Below are positions 14,799 through 21,679 of a stretch of 21,679 nt of DNA, in pieces. The stretch comes from Rhodospirillales bacterium (GTDB taxonomy: Bacteria; Pseudomonadota; Alphaproteobacteria; Rhodospirillales; Casp-alpha2): positions 1-21,679 of the forward strand of contig JACPJY010000198.1 in assembly GCA_016187325.1 (NCBI GenBank). Direction: 5' to 3'. The position numbers and the translations under genes were made by a program. Numbering within the stretch: the first letter of the stretch is position 1; the number at the start of each line of letters is the position of its first letter. The notes under the pieces were generated by a model, which made no database searches, had not been told where the DNA came from, and saw only the letters and a program-made list of their open reading frames with translations.

Positions 14799-14813
14799 AC
14801 GCTTCGGAAGCGT
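14799..14813. repeat. 15-bp palindrome between prmC and the DUF4167 gene
   Basis: ACGCTTC-G-GAAGCGT is a perfect 7-1-7 inverted repeat in the 253-bp gap 14651-14903. No T-run follows, so it is not a terminator. It could be an operator for the DUF4167 gene. The rest of the gap is A+T-richer and holds no gene that I can see. Confidence 0.35.
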
Positions 14814-14903
14814 GGACCCCCTTCGGTCGCGGCCCTAGGGACCGCTCGCGAATCAAAGGTAGTCGGGAAAACCCCAATTTCCAACCTTTTTTTGAAGAAA
14901 ACG

Positions 14904-15821
14904 TTAAAAATCGGCGTTTACGGCTATCGCCCGCGGCCGGCCCGCGAGGTCGGCGCGCACGCCGGAAACCTTGAGCCGGTGGCCTTCCAGGATCGCCGCG
15001 ACCGCGTCGGCCTGCCCGTCGCCGATCTCGAGAATGACGCTCGCTTGCGGCTTCAACAGCCGCTTCAGACCGGACGCCAGCAAGCGGTATTGGGCGAGCC
15101 CGTCGGCGCCGCCGGAGAGCGCCAGCCTCGGCTCGAAGCGCCGGACCTCCGGCGCCAGTTGCGCGAAATCGCCGTCGGCGACGTAGGGCGGGTTGGCGAC
15201 GACGAGGTCGAACCGTTCGCCGACGCGCTCGCCCCAGTCGGAAATGCGGAAGCGGGCGCGGCCGGCGAGGCCGAGGCGCCCCGCGTTGGCGCGTGCGACG
15301 GTCAGCGCCTTCGCCGAAACGTCGACGCCGAGGCCGCGGGCGTCCGGCAATTCCGAGAGCAACGCTAGCAGCAGGCAACCGGTGCCGGTGCCGAGGTCGA
15401 GGATGGCGAGATCACCGTCGTCGCGGCCGCCAGCGACGGCAAGTGCCAGCTCCATCACGGTCTCGGTTTCCGGACGCGGCACCAGGGTCGCCTTGCTGAC
15501 CCGCAATTCGAGCCCCCAGAACTCGCGCCGGCCCAGGATATAGGCGATCGGTTCGCGGGCGGCGCGCCGCGTCACCAGGGCGGCGAAGCGGTGGCGCTCG
15601 GCCGGCGTCGGACGGTGCTCGGGATGGCCGATCAGCCGCGCTGGCGTGACGCCGAACGCATACGCCGCCAGCAGCCGCGCATCGAGGCGTGCGCTGTCGA
15701 TGCCGGCCTCGGCAAGGCACGCCGCCGCTGCAGCCGTCAGCGCGCCGAGGCTCTCCGGGTCGGTCCCCGGTGCCCGTGACCGCCCTCTTGTCGTCATCGC
15801 CGGTGCCGCCCAGGCGTTCAT
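14904..15821 (-). CDS. prmC: peptide chain release factor N5-glutamine methyltransferase PrmC
   Basis: A 305-residue enzyme that methylates the glutamine of the GGQ motif in release factors RF1 and RF2, using S-adenosylmethionine. The N-terminal helical domain contains the PIAYILGRREFWGLEL segment (91-106) and LVPRPETETVMELAL; the catalytic domain has motif I ILDLGTGTGCL (140-150) and the NPPY motif (210-213) that binds the glutamine. The ATG overlaps the prfA stop by 4 nt (ATGA), so it is translationally coupled to its own substrate gene, the usual arrangement. A later ATG at M9 is a possible alternative. It ends with the ordinary C-terminal strand (RPRAIAVNADF). Confidence 0.96.
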   Translation of the reverse strand: MNAWAAPAMTTRGRSRAPGTDPESLGALTAAAAACLAEAGIDSARLDARLLAAYAFGVTPARLIGHPEHRPTPAERHRFAALVTRRAAREPIAYILGRREFWGLELRVSKATLVPRPETETVMELALAVAGGRDDGDLAILDLGTGTGCLLLALLSELPDARGLGVDVSAKALTVARANAGRLGLAGRARFRISDWGERVGERFDLVVANPPYVADGDFAQLAPEVRRFEPRLALSGGADGLAQYRLLASGLKRLLKPQASVILEIGDGQADAVAAILEGHRLKVSGVRADLAGRPRAIAVNADF

Positions 15822-16891
15822 GTCATTTCCGCCAGCCGCCGCGCCTGGTCGTCGGCGACCAGTGCGTCGATGAACTCGTCGAGTTCGCCGTCAAGCACGC
15901 GATCGAGCTTGTGCAAGGTGATGCCGATGCGGTGGTCGGTGACCCGGCTTTCGGGAAAGTTGTAGGTGCGGATGCGCTCCGAGCGGTCGCCGGTGCCGAC
16001 CTGGCTCTTGCGCGTCGCCGCCCGCTCGGCCTCCGCCCGCTCGCGCTCGCGCTCGTAAAGTCGCGCCCGCAGCACCCGCATCGCCTTGGCGCGGTTCTTA
16101 TGCTGCGATTTCTCGTCCTGTTGCGACACTACGATGCCGGTCGGTAGATGCGTGACGCGCACCGCGCTGTCGGTGGTATTGACCGACTGGCCGCCGGGGC
16201 CCGAGGAGCGGAACACGTCGATGCGCAGGTCCTTGTCCTCGATCCTGATGTCGACCTCCTCGGCCTCGGGCATCACCGCCACGGTCGCCGCCGAGGTGTG
16301 GATTCTCCCGCTGGCCTCGGTCTCCGGCACGCGCTGCACCCGGTGCACGCCGGATTCGAACTTCAGGCGCGCGAACACGCCACGCCCCGATACCGAGGCG
16401 ATCGCCTCCTTGTAGCCGCCGCGGCCGGTCTCGCTCAGGCTCATCAGCTCGAACTTCCACCGCCGCCCTTCGGCGTAGCGCTGGTACATGCGGAACAGGT
16501 CGGCGGCGAACAGCGCTGCCTCCTCGCCGCCGGTGCCAGCGCGAATCTCCAGGATCGCGTTCTTGGCGTCGGCGGCGTCGGCCGGAAGGAGCATGAGTTG
16601 CACCTTCTTCTCGAGCCCGGGCAGCCTGCCCTTGAGCCCGTTGAATTCCTCCTCGGCCAGCGCCTTCATTTCGGCGTCGGTCGCCTTGTCGGCGATCAGC
16701 GCCTTGAGGTCTGTCATCTCCTTCTGGACGCCGCGCAGCTCGCTCACCGCCTCGACGATCGGCTTCAGGTCCGCGTATTCCTTCGCCATGCGCGCGTAGT
16801 CGGTGGCGGAGCGCTTGTCGCCGCTGGCCATCTGTTGGGCCAGCTCGTGGTGGCGGGCAACGACGCGCTCGAGGTTCTTCTCCAGGCTCAC
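15818..16891 (-). CDS. prfA: peptide chain release factor 1 (RF1)
   Basis: A 357-residue factor that reads UAA and UAG stop codons and triggers release of the peptide. The GGQ motif is at residues 233-235 in SSGPGGQSVNTTDSAVR, and the codon-reading PxT motif is PET (189-191) in RVPETEASGRIHTS, both RF1-type. The GTG start gives SLEKNLERVVARHHEL, the conserved RF1 beginning; its GTGA overlaps the hemA TGA by 4 nt, and this coupled start is better than the upstream in-frame start, which would lie within hemA. Length is typical for RF1. It is coupled downstream to prmC. Confidence 0.97.
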   Translation of the reverse strand: MSLEKNLERVVARHHELAQQMASGDKRSATDYARMAKEYADLKPIVEAVSELRGVQKEMTDLKALIADKATDAEMKALAEEEFNGLKGRLPGLEKKVQLMLLPADAADAKNAILEIRAGTGGEEAALFAADLFRMYQRYAEGRRWKFELMSLSETGRGGYKEAIASVSGRGVFARLKFESGVHRVQRVPETEASGRIHTSAATVAVMPEAEEVDIRIEDKDLRIDVFRSSGPGGQSVNTTDSAVRVTHLPTGIVVSQQDEKSQHKNRAKAMRVLRARLYERERERAEAERAATRKSQVGTGDRSERIRTYNFPESRVTDHRIGITLHKLDRVLDGELDEFIDALVADDQARRLAEMT

Positions 16892-18165
16892 CGGTCGCTT
16901 CCCTTGCCGCCGCGGGAAAGCCCGAACAGCCGCCGGATCAGGGCCTCCGCCTTCGACCAATCGCCGTCCTCGGCCGCCGCCTGGCGCATCGCCTCCGAGG
17001 GCGCGTGCAACAGCCGGTTGACCAACAGCCGCGTCGCTCGCTCGGCGTCGTCGCCGGCCTCGGCCAGCACTTCCGACCGCACGTTTTCGAAGTGGCCGCG
17101 GAGCTCGTTGAGGGCCGGCACCGCGGCACGCTCGTCGCGGCCGCGCAAGAAAGACTCCACCTCCTCGTCGACGATGGCGAGCGCGCCCGCCGCCTCCTGT
17201 TCGCGGGTGGCGCGACCCTCCATCGCCACCCGTTCCAGGTCGCCCAGGTCGTACAGGAAAACCTCGTCGAGGCGGTTGACGGCCGGCTCGACGTCGCCCG
17301 GTAGCGAGGTGTCGATCAGGAACACCGGCCTCTTGCGGCGGCGGTGGAGCACCACCAGCATCATGTCGGCGTCGATCACCTGGCGACGGCTGCCGAGCGC
17401 GGTCAGCAGCACGTCCGCCTCGTCGAGCAGCCGCTCCAGCTCGTCGAAATCGCCGACGTTGCAGTTCAAGGTCCGCGCCAGGGCCTCCGCCCGGCCTTCG
17501 TTCGGATGCACGACGGTGAGGTGGCCCAAGCCTTCGCCCAGCAGTTGCGCCGCCACCAGCTCGCCCATCTCGCCGGTGCCGACCAGCAGCCCCGAGACTC
17601 GGCCGAGGTCGCCATGCAGGTCATGGGCGAGCCTGGCCGCGGCGGCGGCGATGCTCACGGGGCGCTCGCCGATGGCGGTTTCGCTGCGCACCCGCTTGGC
17701 GGCGCCGTAGGCGGCCTGGATCAGCGCCTCCAGCCCACCGCCGGTCATTCCGGCGTCGGCGGCCATGCGGTGGCCGGCCTTGACCTGGCCCAGCACCTGC
17801 GGCTCGCCGATGATCAGGCTGTCGAGGGAGGCGGCGACCCGGAACATCTGGCGCACCGCGTCGGCGTCGGTGAGTGTGTAGGTCTGACCGGCGAGCGCGG
17901 CATCCTCCACGCCGGTGTGCTGGGCGACGGCGGCGATGGCGCGGGCGGCGGCCGTCTCCGGGTCGTCGTCCATGCCCTGCACCTCGATGCGGTCGCAGGT
18001 CGAAAGCACCAGCGCGTGGCCGACGCCGGCCAGCCTGAGCCGGCCGAGCACCGCCGGGATTTGCTGCTCCTCCAAAAACAACTGGTCGCGCAGCCCGAGC
18101 GTGCTGGACCGGTGGCTGAGGCCGACCACGAACGGGCGGAGCGCCTTCGGCTTGTTTGCCGCCAT
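16888..18165 (-). CDS. hemA: glutamyl-tRNA reductase
   Basis: A 425-residue NADPH-dependent enzyme that reduces glutamyl-tRNA to glutamate-1-semialdehyde, the first step of tetrapyrrole synthesis by the C5 pathway. The catalytic cysteine is C57 in LSTCDRIEVQ; the usual motif is STCNR, so an aspartate replaces asparagine next to the nucleophile. SLDSLIIGEPQVLGQVK (about 114-130) is the conserved substrate-binding loop, LLVGTGEMGELVAAQLL is the nucleotide-binding fold, and the C-terminal dimerisation helices follow. The start is 10 bp from the hisS stop and the end overlaps prfA, so it lies in the middle of an operon with translation genes, like the E. coli hemA-prfA pair. It implies that the organism makes 5-aminolevulinate by the C5 route, whereas many alphaproteobacteria use the ALA synthase (also called HemA). 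Confidence 0.95.
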   Translation of the reverse strand: MAANKPKALRPFVVGLSHRSSTLGLRDQLFLEEQQIPAVLGRLRLAGVGHALVLSTCDRIEVQGMDDDPETAAARAIAAVAQHTGVEDAALAGQTYTLTDADAVRQMFRVAASLDSLIIGEPQVLGQVKAGHRMAADAGMTGGGLEALIQAAYGAAKRVRSETAIGERPVSIAAAAARLAHDLHGDLGRVSGLLVGTGEMGELVAAQLLGEGLGHLTVVHPNEGRAEALARTLNCNVGDFDELERLLDEADVLLTALGSRRQVIDADMMLVVLHRRRKRPVFLIDTSLPGDVEPAVNRLDEVFLYDLGDLERVAMEGRATREQEAAGALAIVDEEVESFLRGRDERAAVPALNELRGHFENVRSEVLAEAGDDAERATRLLVNRLLHAPSEAMRQAAAEDGDWSKAEALIRRLFGLSRGGKGSDR

Positions 18166-18175
18166 CGTGCGCCCC

Positions 18176-19420
18176 CTACCGGTAGCGGGCGAGGTGTTGC
18201 CCGAGCGACGAAAGCGGGACTTCCGTCTGCTCGCCCGACGCCATGTCGCGCACCGTCGCTGCCCGTTTCTTCAACTCGTCCTCGCCCAGGATGACGGCGG
18301 CGACGGCACCGGCTTTGTTGGCGCGCGCCAGGCGCTTCTTGAGGTTGCCCGAGAACCCGACGTCGGCGGTGAAGCCTTCGGCGCGCAGCTTCTGCGCCAC
18401 CGCGAATACCTCGATCTCTGCGCCACCGCCAGCGGCGACCACGGCGATCGGGCGCGCGGGCGCCTTCGGCTCGGCGATCATCAGCGCCAGCCGCTCGACG
18501 CCGGCCGCCCAGCCGGTGCCCGGCGTCGGCGGCCCGCCCATCGCCGCCATCAGGCCGTCGTAGCGGCCGCCGGCCAGCACCGCGCCCTGGGCGCCGAGGG
18601 TCTCGGTGGTGAACTCGAACGCGGTGTGGCAGTAGTAGTCGAGGCCGCGCACCAGCCGCGGGTTGATCTCGAAGGCGACGCCGGCCGCCTTGAGGCCGGC
18701 CTGCACCTGATCGAAGAACCGCTTCGAGACGTCGTTGAGATGGTCGCGGAGCAGCGGCGCGTTCGCGATCACGCGCTTGTCGCCTTCGTCCTTGGAATCG
18801 AAGATGCGCAACGGGTTGCGTTCCAGCCTGAGCCGGCTGTCCTCGGAGAGTTTGTCGCGGAAGCGTTCCAGGTAGGAGACCAGCTTCGCGCGATAGGCCT
18901 GGCGGCTTTCATTGTCGCCGAGCGTGTTCAGTTCCAGCGTCACCTTGTCGGTGAGTCCGAGCGCATCCAGGATATGGGCGCCGAGCGCGATCACCTCGAC
19001 GTCGCCCAAGGGCTCGGCGATCCCCAACAGTTCGACGTCGATCTGGTGGAACTGCCGCTGGCGTCCCTTCTGTGGACGCTCGTAGCGGAACATCGGGCCG
19101 CGGCAGAAGAATTTCAAGGGCAGGCTGTGCTGCAAGCCGCCGGACATGAACGCGCGCGCCACGCCGGCGGTATACTCGGGCCGGAGCGTCAGCGATTCGC
19201 CCGCCCTGTCCTGGAAGGTGTACATCTCCTTGGTCACGATGTCGGAGGTCTCGCCGAGGGTGCGCTGGAACACCTCGGTGAACTCGATGATCGGGGTCGA
19301 TATCTCCTGATAGCCGTAGCGGGCGGCTATCTCGCACGCCGTATCTGTCACCCGCCGGTGGCGGCGCATGGCTTCGGGCAGAATGTCGTGGGTGCCGCGG
19401 ACCGGCTTGAGCTCCGACAT
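18176..19420 (-). CDS. hisS: histidyl-tRNA synthetase
   Basis: A 414-residue class II aminoacyl-tRNA synthetase. Conserved features are the start KPVRGTHDILPEAM, motif 2 GPMFRYERPQKGRQRQFHQID (residues 109-128), the HisA loop LVRGLDYYCHTAFE (256-269) and motif 3 AGGRYDGL (283-290), followed by the C-terminal anticodon-binding domain ending SSLGQHLARYR. Length is normal. It starts 16 bp after the ispG stop and ends 10 bp before hemA, so it is in the same operon. It attaches histidine to tRNA-His. Confidence 0.97.
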   Translation of the reverse strand: MSELKPVRGTHDILPEAMRRHRRVTDTACEIAARYGYQEISTPIIEFTEVFQRTLGETSDIVTKEMYTFQDRAGESLTLRPEYTAGVARAFMSGGLQHSLPLKFFCRGPMFRYERPQKGRQRQFHQIDVELLGIAEPLGDVEVIALGAHILDALGLTDKVTLELNTLGDNESRQAYRAKLVSYLERFRDKLSEDSRLRLERNPLRIFDSKDEGDKRVIANAPLLRDHLNDVSKRFFDQVQAGLKAAGVAFEINPRLVRGLDYYCHTAFEFTTETLGAQGAVLAGGRYDGLMAAMGGPPTPGTGWAAGVERLALMIAEPKAPARPIAVVAAGGGAEIEVFAVAQKLRAEGFTADVGFSGNLKKRLARANKAGAVAAVILGEDELKKRAATVRDMASGEQTEVPLSSLGQHLARYR

Positions 19421-19436
19421 GGCGAATGGGACCCGG

Positions 19437-20729
<1,293 letters not shown>

Positions 20730-20885
20730 GGGTTCACCTCTCGGGAGTTCATCCCTCGGACCGTGGGGCGCGGCCAAGCCGCGGCGAACCCCGCCCTCAC
20801 CCCGCTTTTTGCCTGATCGACCCCCCAGGGTCAACGTCCGGTCAATGTTTAGCCATCGTCCGCAAGCCCACGCCCGCGCCCGGGT

Positions 20886-21679
20886 CTAATCCGCAACCGC
20901 TTGGCCGGCCTTGAGTTTTTCGGCATCCAGCAGGACGTTGCGGCGGACCGCGCCGTCGTCGCCGATGGCCGGCACCGGCGTGCCGTCGACCAGAATCTCG
21001 AGCGCGCCGGCGTTGCCGGTGGCCAGCCGCAGCCCGGCCCGGTTGGGCACCGCGTAGCTGTCGCCGGAGCGCAACAGCCGCGTCACCAACATTTCGTTGG
21101 CATTTTCGTCGCGAACCTGGATCCAGCTGTTGGTCTTGGCGCGCACCAGGATGCGCGTCGACTCCGCGCCCGTCGGCGCCGGTGTCGTCGTCACCGGCTC
21201 GGTGGCGGTAGTCGCCGGTTCCGGCGCTGGGACCGGCTGCGCTGCCGCCGGCTCGGATGGCGCGGCCGCTGTCGCCGCCGCCGTGGCGGCGGCGGGCGTT
21301 GCCGGGCGCGGCGCCGGGATCATGTCGACCGGCACGTTGCCGGGCGCGATCACCGGCTCGATGGCCGCCACCGGCTCCGGGGCGCGCGGCGTCGCCACCG
21401 GCGTTTCGCGGGTTTCCGGGACCGGCGCCGCCGCCGGGGAAGCGACAGCCGTCTCCGCCGACGGCGTCGGCGATGGCGCGGCTGATGGTGTTTCGGCCTG
21501 CGACGCGGCTGGTGCCGCCGCCGGTTCGGCCGGCGCGACGGTGGTGGTGGCGGCGGCCGGTTGCGGTTCACCAGCCGGCGGTTCAGGGGCCGCGGTGGCC
21601 GCCGCAGTGTCGATGGTGGCCGGCGCGGAGGCATGCGCCGGGGCTCCGGCCGTCGGCTCCGGCGTTGCTCCCGGCTTCG
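20886..21679 (-). CDS. rodZ: RodZ-like cell-shape protein, C-terminal part (DUF4115)
   Basis: The C-terminal 264 codons, including the stop, of a gene continuing past the right edge. The frame has no stop up to the edge. The first about 160 codons encode an alanine/proline/threonine-rich linker with repeated APAEP-like blocks, the sort of flexible periplasmic spacer seen in RodZ. The end (about residues 175-263) is the DUF4115 domain: TRILVRAKTNSWIQVRDENA, LRSGDSYAVPNRAGLRLATG and LEILVDGTPVPAIGDDG. In RodZ an N-terminal HTH_25 domain and one membrane helix come first; these are expected beyond the edge. RodZ tethers the MreB cytoskeleton to the membrane. It lies upstream of ispG as in many proteobacteria. 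The 156-bp gap to ispG shows no terminator, so co-transcription is possible. Confidence 0.88.
   Translation of the reverse strand, partial: KPGATPEPTAGAPAHASAPATIDTAAATAAPEPPAGEPQPAAATTTVAPAEPAAAPAASQAETPSAAPSPTPSAETAVASPAAAPVPETRETPVATPRAPEPVAAIEPVIAPGNVPVDMIPAPRPATPAAATAAATAAAPSEPAAAQPVPAPEPATTATEPVTTTPAPTGAESTRILVRAKTNSWIQVRDENANEMLVTRLLRSGDSYAVPNRAGLRLATGNAGALEILVDGTPVPAIGDDGAVRRNVLLDAEKLKAGQAVAD

Noticed and set aside
14856..14900. Nested inverted repeat with a T-run (plus strand) downstream of prmC
   Set aside because: AAAGGT/ACCTTT has a loop of more than 20 nt and only a 3-bp inner stem; no plus-strand gene ends there, and its orientation is wrong for prmC.
20829..20845. Tandem TTGACC hexamers (minus strand, 11 bp apart) upstream of ispG
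   Set aside because: They look like -35 boxes, but no acceptable -10 follows at 16-18 bp from either one.

Overview
The window is about 21.7 kb of high-GC (roughly two-thirds G+C) bacterial chromosome that reads as an alphaproteobacterium, most plausibly a Rhodospirillales-type organism. The strongest pointers are the order prfA-prmC-DUF4167-clpB (DUF4167 is an alphaproteobacterial family and this order is familiar from that class), the rodZ-ispG-hisS neighbourhood, and a Flp-type pilin with a CpaA-type prepilin peptidase. No tRNA, rRNA, CRISPR array, integrase or transposase was seen.

Left part (1-5328): a NatA/NatB-type ABC exporter pair runs leftwards off the edge. Across a 320-bp divergent gap a tiny Flp pilin gene runs right, followed by a long hairpin, a very strong terminator and a CpaA-type prepilin peptidase. 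The same strand continues with a membrane-anchored family-2 glycosyltransferase and two class I methyltransferases, the last two overlapping at TGATG. A 624-residue STT3-like GT-C membrane protein (5332-7206) faces them tail to tail. These genes suggest a lipid-linked sugar or glycan function, and being next to an orphan pilin raises a speculative link to pilin modification.

Middle (7384-13262): an OapA/LysM-like plus M23 endopeptidase is followed by the most unusual part of the window. The 3' end of clpB occurs three times: in the intact gene (10565 upwards), as a 56-bp piece at 10203-10258 that still sits next to a terminator, and as a roughly 160-bp piece at 8854-9015. Between the copies lie a foreign-looking (about 50% G+C) small membrane protein gene whose ATG overlaps the clpB stop codon, and a membrane-bound class III nucleotide cyclase whose stop codon lies inside the distal clpB fragment. 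This looks like repeated insertion at the clpB 3' end, each time leaving clpB intact with a tail fragment stranded downstream. clpB has a good sigma-32-type heat-shock promoter at 13235-13262, so the small gene is probably expressed with the chaperone.

Right part (13345-21679): a MOSC protein gene faces a DUF4167 gene. Then a compact leftward run rodZ (partial)-ispG-hisS-hemA-prfA-prmC joins isoprenoid synthesis, histidyl-tRNA charging, the first step of C5 tetrapyrrole synthesis, and translation termination (RF1 and its glutamine methyltransferase). hemA/prfA and prfA/prmC overlap by 4 nt each, indicating translational coupling. All functional assignments are by reading motifs; no database search was run.
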